This document shows positions 8,297 through 16,198 of a DNA stretch of 64,000 nt, piece by piece. The notes under the pieces are model-generated. The model was not told the DNA's origin, ran no database searches, and saw only the letters and a list, made by a program, of their open reading frames with translations. The position numbers and the translations under genes are program-made. The first letter of the stretch is position 1. Every line of letters begins with the position of its first letter. The stretch is from Bacteroidetes bacterium UBA1935 (GTDB lineage: Bacteria; Bacteroidota; Bacteroidia; Chitinophagales; Chitinophagaceae), in assembly GCA_002337045.1 (NCBI GenBank), contig DDFF01000012.1:1-64000 (forward strand), in the 5' to 3' direction.

Positions 8297-8391
8297 GTTG
8301 ATTGGTTGATTCGTTTACTTGTTGATTAGTTGGTTAGTATTTCACCACCATTACTACTATAAAGCTCTCACGGCGTTGGCACCGTTCATCG
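8297..8391 (+). repeat. dispersed intergenic repeat, copy 2
   Basis: GTTGATTGG and GTTGATTAGT units (8297-8340) are followed by a 22-base string (8370-8391) that matches 3639-3660 with a single A/T difference; its core is GGCACCGTTCATCG. The order and orientation are the same as in copy 1, but the left arm of the hairpin is lost. Confidence 0.65.
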
Positions 8392-8417
8392 TTCGGGAAT
8401 ACTACTATATCCACTCC

Positions 8418-8452
8418 CGTCATTGCGAGGAGGTACGACGAAGCAATCTCGC
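8418..8452. repeat. GTCATTGCGAG-type palindromic repeat
   Basis: CGTCATTGCGAGGAGG is followed by TACGACGAAGCAATCTCGC. ATTGC pairs with GCAAT and GCGAG with CTCGC. The pattern GTCATTGCGAG...GAAGCAATC resembles short dispersed palindromes known from many bacterial genomes. Only one full copy is in this window, plus an isolated inverted TCGCAATGAC at 8902-8911. Confidence 0.6.
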
Positions 8453-8500
8453 GTAATGAATGTTTGCTTTTCGCGAGCCTTTTGCAGAACACATGCCTGC

Positions 8501-8546
8501 GCTTCCTTTCTTTCTTTTGGCGGCAAAAGAAAGAAACAAAGAAAAG
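8501..8546. repeat. CTTTCTTTTG hairpin repeat, copy 1
   Basis: The arms CTTTCTTTTG (8510-8519) and CAAAAGAAAG (8524-8533) pair perfectly around GCGG and are followed by AAACAAAGAAAAG. The right half is repeated in inverse orientation at 8797-8819 with one extra base. Confidence 0.65.
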
Positions 8547-8760
8547 CCGCAAAGCATTGATGACATCTGAATGCTTTGACGACGCTCCGATGTCACAACA
8601 TTGCTACTGTTGTACCAAGCTATTAGCCTTGATGACTAGTGTTGATATAGATATATAAAACTGAATGACAACGTAACTACCACCGCTCCATAGCACCGTC
8701 ATGTGCGCCAGCACTGACCACGCTACATGCGTATTCCCCACAATAACAGCGTATAGCTAA

Positions 8761-8836
8761 CCCTAAAACATGCGGAGCATTGGTTTTAGGGGGTCCTTTT
8801 CTTTGTTTCCTTTCTTTTGGACAAGCAAAAGAAAGG
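8761..8836. repeat. CCCTAAAAC hairpin plus inverted CTTTCTTTTG hairpin
   Basis: CCCTAAAAC (8761-8769) pairs with GTTTTAGGG (8783-8791), with an inner ATGC/GCAT pair. Directly after it comes CTTTTCTTTGTTTCC and then a hairpin with 11-base perfect arms, CCTTTCTTTTG (8809-8819) and CAAAAGAAAGG (8826-8836). The second part is an inverted copy of 8510-8546. Confidence 0.65.
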
Positions 8837-8922
8837 AAGAGATGAGTGTAGTACTACAGCTTGAAGAGTAATCCATAACACTGTGGGATAAGCACACTCG
8901 TTCGCAATGACAGGAGAAATTA

Positions 8923-9414
8923 CTACAAAGGCAACACCACTCCACTTTTATACAAGCCCTCCATAAACACACGTAGCTCATCGGCACGTTGTGTACCCAG
9001 CAGAAAGCGTTTACCATCTTTGTATTCCAGTTGCAGGCCCATATCTCCCGCAGTATTGTAGGCACCACCTGTTTTCTTACTCCACCCGGTACGCAGCCCC
9101 CAGCCACCATATTCGCTAATGGGATTGTACTTGCGCACATATGCTTTATGTATGGCAGTCCACGGTATAAACTTACCTTTCTGAAAAGGATAGAACCTGA
9201 AGAAGATACCCTCATCGTTAATGGTAGTATCCAGCCGCATGATGAAGAATAGTATCATGATGGCAACAGGTATCAGTGCAAATAGCAATTCAAAACTCAC
9301 ACCCTCTCCTTTTTTATAAGCATATATCAGGCTAAAGGCTGAGAATGCAACTGTGGTAGGTAGTATCACCAACAACAGCCATTTACCAAACTTCTGCGAT
9401 TCTGTGTATTGCAT
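8923..9414 (-). CDS. two-helix membrane protein with a PH-like soluble part
   Basis: The 163-residue protein has two hydrophobic helices (about residues 12-31 and 42-60), a short charged link and a soluble C-terminal half. That half starts with MRLDTTINDEGIFFRFYPF and continues with a KGKFIPWTAIHKAYVRKY segment that looks like the beta strands of bacterial PH-like membrane proteins. I recognise no named family with certainty and assign no function. It is a single-gene unit after the terminator of the DksA-like gene, which is transcribed the same way. Confidence 0.7.
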   Translation of the reverse strand: MQYTESQKFGKWLLLVILPTTVAFSAFSLIYAYKKGEGVSFELLFALIPVAIMILFFIMRLDTTINDEGIFFRFYPFQKGKFIPWTAIHKAYVRKYNPISEYGGWGLRTGWSKKTGGAYNTAGDMGLQLEYKDGKRFLLGTQRADELRVFMEGLYKSGVVLPL

Positions 9415-9427
9415 CTGGTAAAACTAC

Positions 9428-9459
9428 AAAACAAAAACCACCCGCTTGTGCAGGTGGCT
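9428..9459 (-). terminator. terminator of the ileS/dksA-like unit
   Basis: On the minus strand GCCACC, a nine-base loop and GGGTGG are followed by TTTTTGTTTT. It lies 36 bases after the stop of the DksA-like gene (9495) and before the gene starting at 9414, and so separates the two transcription units. Confidence 0.6.
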
Positions 9460-9494
9460 TGTGTTATAACTTAAAGTATTGCTACAGATAGCGA

Positions 9495-10736
9495 TTACTT
9501 TTTGCTCATTACATTCTTTGCTTCGATGCTGAGTGTAGCATGTGGTACTGCACGCAGGCGAGCCTTGTCTATCAACTTACCTGTTACGCGGCATATACCG
9601 TATGTTTTGTTCTCAATACGCATCAGCGCTTTCTCCAGGTGGTTGATGAACTGAATCTGGCGACTTGCCAGCTGTGCCAGTTGTTCGCGCTCCATAGCGC
9701 CACTGCCATCTTCCATATTCATGTAGCGGTTTTCTGTATCTTCTGTACCCGCTTCATCCTTACGTGTTATCAAACCCTGCTGATAAGTAAGTTCTTTACG
9801 TGCTTTCTCCAGGCGCGCTAGGATAAGCTCTTTAAATTCATTCAGTTCTTCGTCACTGTAACGGTATACTGGTCCTTGCATTTCTACTGCTTCGTCTAAT
9901 ATGGAACGTGTAAATTCCGGTTGGTAATTAATCATTGTTTTGCCCGCATCGTCTTTTTGCTTGGCTTTATTTTCAAGACGGCGATGAGCCACAATAACGT
10001 TTGGTTTTTTCTCAACATTGCGTGGCGCAGGTGTCGCTTGTTTTGTTGGCAAGCCACCTTGTTGTTGCATAGCTGCTGCCGCAGATGCTGACAGCGGACG
10101 GTTAGGCAATGCACCTTTTGCAAAAGTGGTAACTGTTTTTGTTACATGATGCGATTGCTTGCCACCTGATTTTTTACCAGATGCTGCCTTTTTAGCCGCA
10201 ACAGGTACTGGTGCAGGTGCCGGCGTTGGCGCAGGTGCTGCCTTCTTAACCGGTTCTGCTTTTTTAGGCGCAGCCTTTGGTGCAGGTGCAGGAGCGGCTT
10301 TCTTAGCCGGTGCAGGCGCTGCCTTCTTAGCTGCAGGTTTTGGCGCAGGTGCTGCCTTAGGAGCAGGCGCTGCTTTCTTTGCAGGCGCAGCCTTTTTTGC
10401 CGGCGCTGCTTTAGCTACAGTCGTCTTCTTACTCGTTGTTGCTGTCTTTTTCAATTGGTTAGTTTTTTTCGAGTCCACTTTTTTAGTGGCTGCTGCCTTC
10501 TTCACCGGTGCTGCTTTCTTCATAATAGCTTTGGCAGGGGTGGCTTTCTTAGGCGCAGCCTTCTTTGCAGCCGGTTTAGGGGCTGCTGCTTTTTTCACAG
10601 GTTTCGCAGGCGTTGCCTTCTTACTACTTTTCGTTGCCACAGATTTTTTAGCCGGCGCTGCCTTTTTAGCGCCTTTATTAGAAGCTGTCTGAGTTTTCTT
10701 AGCTGGCTTGGCTGCCGGTTTCTTTTTTGTGGCCAT
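9495..10736 (-). CDS. TraR/DksA-type protein with histone-H1-like tail
   Basis: The 413-residue protein has two halves. Residues 2 to about 195 are almost only Lys, Ala and Pro in repeats such as AKKAAPAPK, like the C-terminal tail of histone H1. The C-terminal part (about 275-413) is a TraR/DksA-type domain: a coiled-coil hairpin (SDEELNEFKELILARLEKAR) and a degenerate zinc finger, YGICRVTGKLI...LRAVPHATL, that keeps a single Cys. DksA relatives bind RNA polymerase through the secondary channel. The tail should bind nucleic acid. It starts six bases after the ileS stop, so the two are probably co-transcribed. The fusion suggests a nucleoid-associated regulator, which is inference. Confidence 0.85.
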   Translation of the reverse strand: MATKKKPAAKPAKKTQTASNKGAKKAAPAKKSVATKSSKKATPAKPVKKAAAPKPAAKKAAPKKATPAKAIMKKAAPVKKAAATKKVDSKKTNQLKKTATTSKKTTVAKAAPAKKAAPAKKAAPAPKAAPAPKPAAKKAAPAPAKKAAPAPAPKAAPKKAEPVKKAAPAPTPAPAPVPVAAKKAASGKKSGGKQSHHVTKTVTTFAKGALPNRPLSASAAAAMQQQGGLPTKQATPAPRNVEKKPNVIVAHRRLENKAKQKDDAGKTMINYQPEFTRSILDEAVEMQGPVYRYSDEELNEFKELILARLEKARKELTYQQGLITRKDEAGTEDTENRYMNMEDGSGAMEREQLAQLASRQIQFINHLEKALMRIENKTYGICRVTGKLIDKARLRAVPHATLSIEAKNVMSKK

Positions 10737-10742
10737 AGCGCG

Positions 10743-13700
10743 TTACTGTTTTTTAGTTATTAACACTTTAAGTATTGCTTCATTAACCTCAATCTCCGTT
10801 CCTTCGGATACTTGAGGAACTATCTCTAACTTATCTGCCAAAATTTCCGTGCAAATATACTCACTGAAATTTAATATGGCTGATTTTAATGGTTCGTGCT
10901 CTTCTACGCTAACTGCTATTCTGTCTGTAAGTTCTAATCCTGTTTCTTTACGAATTTTTTGTATACGATTTACCAGTTCACGGGCATTACCCTCATCCTG
11001 TAGTTCCGGTGTCACGGTAATATCCAATGCTACGGTAAGGGTGTCTTTGTTAGCTACACTCCATCCCGGTATATCCTCTGCTATTATATCTACATCTTCT
11101 CTTACTATATCTAATGCCTCGCCATCTACTGTCAGGGTATAGCCACTGTCTTTCTCCAATGCAGTTATCTGGTGCTGATCCATAGCGGTGATAGCTGCTG
11201 CTACCGCCTTCATCTTAGCACCCATTTTAGCACCCAAAGACTTGAAGTTTGGCTTTACTTTCTTTTTTATAAAACCTTCTGTTTCAGTAAGATACTCGAT
11301 TTCTTTTACATTCACTTCCCCCTTTATCAAATCCTCAACTTTCAGTACCTGATTCTGCATATGTGTATCCAGTACCGGTATCAGTATCTTCTGCAATGGC
11401 TGGCGAACTTTGATGTTTACCTTCTTGCGCAAAGACAGTACCAAAGATGATACATCCTGTGCAAGACGCATACGTTCTTCCAGTTCTGCATCTATAACAT
11501 CGGCATCTGCCACCGGGAAATCTGTCAGGTGTACAGACTGTGCTTCGTAGCGCTTGGTGATATTATTAAGATTGCTATACAACCAATCTGCAAAGAATGG
11601 AGATATCGGTGCCATCAGCAGCGACAGTTTCTCCAAACATTCATACAACGTCTGATAAGCACATATCTTGTCATGCTCATACTCTCCTTTCCAGAAACGG
11701 CGGCGGCACAGACGCACGTACCAGTTACTCAGTTGCTCGTCCAGGAATGTTTCCATAGCACGGCCAGCCTGTGTAGGTTCGTAGTCGTTCAGGTAACCTG
11801 TTACGTCCTTCACCAATGTGTTCAGCGAAGACAATATCCAACGGTCTATTTCAGGACGCTTATCTACCGGTATATAGGCTTCTTTAAATGTAAAACCATC
11901 TACATTGGCATAGAGTGCAAAGAACTGGTAGGTGTTGTACAATGTACCAAAATACTTCCGTTGAACCTCTTTAATCCCTTCTAAATCAAAGCGTAAGCTA
12001 TCCCAAGGACTTGCATTGGTTATCAGATACCAACGGGTAGCATCGGCACTGTACTTCTCAATTGTTTCGAACGGATTGATGACATTGCCGAGGCGTTTGC
12101 TCATCTTATTGCCGTTCTTATCCAGCACAAGGCCGTTACTTACTACCGTCTTATAGGCTACATTATCAAACAGCATTACACCCAGTGCATGGAGGGTATA
12201 GAACCAACCACGCGTCTGGTCAACACCCTCTGCAATGAAGTCTGCAGGGAAGTTCTGGTTCAGTGTCTTATCTGCATGATTTTCAAACGGATAGTGCTGT
12301 TGTGCATATGGCATGGCACCACTATCAAACCATACATCTATCAGGTCCGGTTCACGCATCATAGGTTTGCCGCTATCGCTTACCAGTACTATCTGGTCAA
12401 CGAAAGGTTTGTGCAAATCACTCGTCAACACATCAGCATCCTGATTGATATTCAATGACTTATTAGCCCTACTTATCTCATCTTTCAGTTCTTCTACACT
12501 ACCTATCACACGTATTTCACTACCATCTTCGGTAGCCCAAACAGGCAATGGTGTACCCCAGTAGCGGCTGCGACTCAGGTTCCAGTCCACCATATTCTCT
12601 AACCAGTTGCCAAACCTACCTTCACCTGTTGCCTTAGGCTTCCAGTTGATGGTCTTGTTCAGCTCTATCATCCTGTCCTTTACGGCAGTGGTCTTTATAA
12701 ACCATGCATCAAGCGGATAGTAAACAATAGGCTTATCTGTACGCCAGCAATGCGGGTAGGTATGTTCATACTTCTCTACCTTAAATGCCTGGCCTGCCAG
12801 TTTCAGCTTCACAGCTATATCCACATCTACATCCTTCCACTCGCTGTCGTCTTTATAATTCTTTACATATCTGCCACTCAGTTCGCCAAGGTAGTCGGTA
12901 AATTTACCTTCCTTATCCACCAGTGTCAGTATACCTATATTATTTTTTTTACCTACACGATAGTCATCTGCACCAAAAGCAGGGGCAGTATGTACGATAC
13001 CCGTACCATCTTCTGTAGTTACGAAATCGCCTGTTATAACCCTCCAAGGGTCGCCGCCTGTTATCTCGGCAGTATTACCCTCGTATGGCAGCAATTGCTC
13101 ATAACGGCAACCTTCTATATCTGCTCCTTTGAACTCTTTTATGATAGTCCAAGGCACCAGTTTCTGTTCTGCATTATACCCTGCAAAGTCACCATCTTGT
13201 CCTTCAGACTTGAAGTGTTTATTCAAAAGAGCTTTTGCAAGTACTACATTAGCAGGCTGATGTGTATATTGATTAAACGTTCTAACTAACACATAATCAA
13301 TCTTTTCACCTACAGTAAGTCCGCAGTTTGAAGGGAGTGTCCAAGGGGTTGTCGTCCATGCTAGGAAGTGTACAGGCTCGCTGCCTGTAGCCTCGTACAG
13401 GAAGGCAGACTGTGCATTGTTAACCGCCTTGAACATGGCAACTACCGTAGTGTCTTTTACATCCTTATAGGTACCCGGTTGGTTCAGCTCGTGAGAACTG
13501 AGGCCTGTACCAGCAGCAGGGCTGTATGGTTGTATGCTTACACTTTTATATAAGTAGCCTTTTTCGTTCAGGGTCTTGATAGCCCACCACAGAGTTTCTA
13601 TATATTTATTATCGAATGTGATGTAGGGATTGCCCATATCCACCCAATAACCCATCTTCTCGGTAATGTCTTCCCACTCCTTCTTATAACGCATTACTGC

Positions 13701-14072
13701 CTCACGGCATTTCAGATTATAATCTTCTACACTTATCTTTTTACCTATATCTTCTTTTGTGATACCCAGTTCCTTCTCAACACCCAGCTCTACCGGCAGG
13801 CCATGGGTATCCCAGCCCGCTTTGCGGCGCACCTGATAGCCCTGCATGGTTTTATAACGGCATACCAGATCCTTCAACGTACGGCTGATAACGTGGTGAA
13901 TACCAGGCATACCATTGGCACTTGGCGGACCTTCGTAAAATACGAATGGTTGTGCACCATTACGTCCGTCAACACTCTTATTAAATGTATCGTTCTCCTT
14001 CCACAGGCGCAGTACTTCCTGCTCTATGGACGGCATATTCAATCCTTTATACTCAACGTACTTGTCGCTCAT
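10743..14072 (-). CDS. ileS: isoleucyl-tRNA synthetase
   Basis: The 1109-residue class I synthetase charges tRNA-Ile. It shows the HIGH-type motif (PSANGMPGIHH, about residues 50-60), the KMSKR loop (NKMSKRLGNV, near 656), the editing domain between them, the DLIDVWFDSGAMPYAQ block and a C-terminal anticodon-binding region. The length fits the long, eukaryote-like IleS type found in many Bacteroidota. There is no C-terminal zinc-binding cysteine cluster of the E. coli type. It is the first gene of a two-gene minus-strand unit with the DksA-like gene. Confidence 0.97.
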   Translation of the reverse strand: MSDKYVEYKGLNMPSIEQEVLRLWKENDTFNKSVDGRNGAQPFVFYEGPPSANGMPGIHHVISRTLKDLVCRYKTMQGYQVRRKAGWDTHGLPVELGVEKELGITKEDIGKKISVEDYNLKCREAVMRYKKEWEDITEKMGYWVDMGNPYITFDNKYIETLWWAIKTLNEKGYLYKSVSIQPYSPAAGTGLSSHELNQPGTYKDVKDTTVVAMFKAVNNAQSAFLYEATGSEPVHFLAWTTTPWTLPSNCGLTVGEKIDYVLVRTFNQYTHQPANVVLAKALLNKHFKSEGQDGDFAGYNAEQKLVPWTIIKEFKGADIEGCRYEQLLPYEGNTAEITGGDPWRVITGDFVTTEDGTGIVHTAPAFGADDYRVGKKNNIGILTLVDKEGKFTDYLGELSGRYVKNYKDDSEWKDVDVDIAVKLKLAGQAFKVEKYEHTYPHCWRTDKPIVYYPLDAWFIKTTAVKDRMIELNKTINWKPKATGEGRFGNWLENMVDWNLSRSRYWGTPLPVWATEDGSEIRVIGSVEELKDEISRANKSLNINQDADVLTSDLHKPFVDQIVLVSDSGKPMMREPDLIDVWFDSGAMPYAQQHYPFENHADKTLNQNFPADFIAEGVDQTRGWFYTLHALGVMLFDNVAYKTVVSNGLVLDKNGNKMSKRLGNVINPFETIEKYSADATRWYLITNASPWDSLRFDLEGIKEVQRKYFGTLYNTYQFFALYANVDGFTFKEAYIPVDKRPEIDRWILSSLNTLVKDVTGYLNDYEPTQAGRAMETFLDEQLSNWYVRLCRRRFWKGEYEHDKICAYQTLYECLEKLSLLMAPISPFFADWLYSNLNNITKRYEAQSVHLTDFPVADADVIDAELEERMRLAQDVSSLVLSLRKKVNIKVRQPLQKILIPVLDTHMQNQVLKVEDLIKGEVNVKEIEYLTETEGFIKKKVKPNFKSLGAKMGAKMKAVAAAITAMDQHQITALEKDSGYTLTVDGEALDIVREDVDIIAEDIPGWSVANKDTLTVALDITVTPELQDEGNARELVNRIQKIRKETGLELTDRIAVSVEEHEPLKSAILNFSEYICTEILADKLEIVPQVSEGTEIEVNEAILKVLITKKQ

Positions 14073-14236
14073 CTGTCTGGTTCAAAATATTCAATGGCTG
14101 GTTGCACCGATACCGGCAAAACCCACTTCACCCATTATACTAAAAAAATAAGCTGCGAATTTAGGTAGAAAATTTGTTATTTATAATGTATAGAAATGAA
14201 TACCATGCGTGGGTGGATATACTGTGGATATGACAA

Positions 14237-14257
14237 TAGCAGGAACCTGTCCTGCTA
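14237..14257. terminator. perfect hairpin between lipoprotein gene and ileS
   Basis: TAGCAGGA (14237-14244) and TCCTGCTA (14250-14257) pair perfectly over a five-base loop, 26 bases after the stop of the minus-strand lipoprotein gene. There is no good T tract, so termination is only a possibility. Confidence 0.35.
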
Positions 14258-14282
14258 GTATACAAAAGCCTTACACTTATTT

Positions 14283-14720
14283 CTATTTATTATTATACAA
14301 TCGCTCGCCGCTAACAGGGTCTACGCTGTAATAAGTTTTAGTTTCGGAATCGTAAAACATGTACTTCTGTTTCGCCTCATCAAATACAAAAGATTTTGAC
14401 TTATCCTTCACCAGAGGTTTAGCTACTGCATGCACTTTTTTTGCATGATGCTGTGCTACTTGCTTCACTTTGGTATGAGCAGACTTTCTTTTGTGTGTAA
14501 TGGAATCTATGATTTGCTGCAGGGCATCAATTTTAGCCTGATAACCTTTTGCCATATCATCTGCACCTTGCTCCAGATTAGCTACCCTTTCGCGCATGGT
14601 TGCCAGATTATTCAATGAATCGACCAAGAGGCCATAACAACGAACATCTTTAGTTGGCTGTTTGGGAGCACAAGACACTATGAGCGATGCTACACCGCAC
14701 AGCAGTAATACTTTCTTCAT
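14283..14720 (-). CDS. lipoprotein with a coiled-coil segment
   Basis: The 145-residue protein begins with a lipoprotein signal (MKKVLLLCGVASLIVSCAP). Residues about 35-75 (LNNLATMRERVANLEQGADD...) form a heptad-like coiled coil, followed by a His/Lys-rich stretch with HTKVKQVAQHHAKKVHAVAK. The C-terminus (KYMFYDSETKTYYSVDPVSG) is rich in Tyr. I recognise no family. The layout, a lipid anchor, a coiled coil and a basic region, suggests a periplasmic structural or cell-wall-contacting role, which is a guess. It is a single-gene unit upstream of ileS on the same strand. Confidence 0.75.
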   Translation of the reverse strand: MKKVLLLCGVASLIVSCAPKQPTKDVRCYGLLVDSLNNLATMRERVANLEQGADDMAKGYQAKIDALQQIIDSITHKRKSAHTKVKQVAQHHAKKVHAVAKPLVKDKSKSFVFDEAKQKYMFYDSETKTYYSVDPVSGERLYNNK

Positions 14721-14980
14721 TTTGTTTTGAAGTTTGCGTTATACATATAGAATCACTGCGACATATAACATATTCAATAATGAATAAGCATATTGCAAAT
14801 TTCTCTTCCTGCTGTATGTAAAATGAAAAATTATAGCTAACGAGCTATAAGTATATAATATGAATAATATTAAAAACTCATATTGCAATACCTGTATTTG
14901 CTAAGGTATTGATAATTAGTGATTTTACAATATATGTGTGCAAATTCTTCCATAATATATGTAGTGGCTATCTTAGTACC

Positions 14981-15376
14981 ATGAACAAAATCATCAGCGC
15001 CAAAGCTGCAGCTTATACCATAACAGCTATCATGGCTGCAACTATCCTGTTTCATATACTAATACTGACGGGTATAATACCTTATGAAATAACATGGGGT
15101 GGCAGACTGAAAACACATGAAGACATGATACGTTTTGAAACCGTATCTATCTTAATAAATATTACAGTGATACTGATAGTAGCGGCACATGTACGTTGGC
15201 TACCTTTCTATATAGATAAACGAACTACAAGAGTAGCACTATGGCTGATGGCTATAATGTTTCTGCTAAATACGGTTGGCAATATCATTGCGGCAACTGC
15301 ATTGGAAAAAACATTTGGGCTGCTGACCCTCGCACTCGCCCTTATGTGCATCAGGCTGGCTACTGATAAAGAATAA
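14981..15376 (+). CDS. small integral membrane protein
   Basis: The 131-residue protein has four predicted transmembrane helices, at about residues 10-30, 48-68, 82-104 and 108-124, with short loops, and no soluble domain. The start at ATG 14981 (MNKIISAKAAAY) puts the first helix near the N-terminus. An in-frame ATG at 14909 would add 24 unlikely residues. I recognise no family and infer no function. The following gene, a secreted protein, starts 32 bases after the stop, so the two could share a transcript. Confidence 0.65.
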   Translation: MNKIISAKAAAYTITAIMAATILFHILILTGIIPYEITWGGRLKTHEDMIRFETVSILINITVILIVAAHVRWLPFYIDKRTTRVALWLMAIMFLLNTVGNIIAATALEKTFGLLTLALALMCIRLATDKE

Positions 15377-15408
15377 ATCTTGTAAATTAGTATTACCAAT
15401 TAAGCCAT

Positions 15409-16092
15409 ATGCGATATATCCTGCTACTCTTTATAATGTTGTGTTGTAATTATACTCATGCACAGGAATCTCTGATATTCCCCACACTGAATGATTACAA
15501 GCAAAACAATCCGAGAAAGCTAAACCTAACGTCTAAATCGCGCAGCTTCAGTGACGATGAGTGGGTTGGCGCAACAGTTTATGATTTCATAGGAGCATCT
15601 GAAGGAATTACTGCATCCCTGCATAATGCATGCTTTGCCATTGACCATCACGACTCTCTTTTTATAAATCTGTATGGCGCTATGGATGTAAAAGGATACG
15701 CATACGTGAAAGCAAGATTTGGTACATACCTATATTTTTCGTCCGTTGCTTCAAACCTTATTCAGCACTACTCTTATGTAAATACGAACAGCAAAGGCCA
15801 TACAACCAACAATGAGATTAAAAATAACTATCTGGACGCAACAGGTGTTATTGGTTACGCAATTGCCAGTACTATCATCAATTCTAAAAAAGAGGGGCGG
15901 TATGCATCCAGTAAACAATTCTCCTATCTCTATGGTCTTGTTGAAGGAGAAGTGTTTTTGCTGACTCCGGAAGTTATGGAGGCTATACTTCAATCAAGGC
16001 CCGACTTATTGAGGCTTTATGTTAACAGCGGTTCGCCTGATAACGATGGCTCATATTACTTTTATCTCAGCAAGCTATTCAATAAAGAATAA
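15409..16092 (+). CDS. secreted protein, unknown function
   Basis: The 227-residue product has a signal peptide (MRYILLLFIMLCCNYTHAQ) and a mature part without an obvious membrane segment. A helical central part has AATGVIGYAIASTI-like small-residue packing, and the C-terminal part is rich in Tyr. No motif of a known enzyme is visible. It follows the small membrane protein gene at 14981 by 32 bases. The base composition matches that of its neighbours. It may be exported to the periplasm or the surface. Confidence 0.65.
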   Translation: MRYILLLFIMLCCNYTHAQESLIFPTLNDYKQNNPRKLNLTSKSRSFSDDEWVGATVYDFIGASEGITASLHNACFAIDHHDSLFINLYGAMDVKGYAYVKARFGTYLYFSSVASNLIQHYSYVNTNSKGHTTNNEIKNNYLDATGVIGYAIASTIINSKKEGRYASSKQFSYLYGLVEGEVFLLTPEVMEAILQSRPDLLRLYVNSGSPDNDGSYYFYLSKLFNKE

Positions 16093-16198
16093 CAATACAG
16101 CTAACATAAGCATAGCATTTGCATAGCAGTCCCTTAATGGTGGCATAACGTGGCAATGATAATTTGCAGGCTCACACTTTGATTCAGCAAATACGTTT

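Larger units (their letters stand above)
8257..8922. other. 666-base gene-free, repeat-rich spacer
   Basis: No convincing gene lies here; the short open frames are translations of repeats. From left to right it holds the second copy of the dispersed TTGATTRGT/GGCACCGTTCATCG element (8297-8391), a GTCATTGCGAGGAGG palindrome (8418-8452), a CTTTCTTTTG hairpin (8501-8546), a CCCTAAAAC hairpin (8761-8791), a second and inverted CTTTCTTTTG hairpin (8797-8836), and an inverted TCGCAATGAC end (8902-8911). Confidence 0.7.

Noticed and set aside
8464..8658. Plus-strand frame of 64 codons in the spacer
   Set aside because: It consists largely of the CTTTCTTTTG repeat and has no promoter or recognisable product.
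8763..9215. Minus-strand frame of 150 codons across the repeat spacer
   Set aside because: Its first half is antiparallel to the membrane protein gene in a different frame, and the rest translates the hairpin repeats.
10159..10692. 177-residue Ala/Gly/Phe-rich plus-strand frame
   Set aside because: It is the antisense translation of the Lys/Ala/Pro tail of the DksA-like gene and has only low-complexity sequence.
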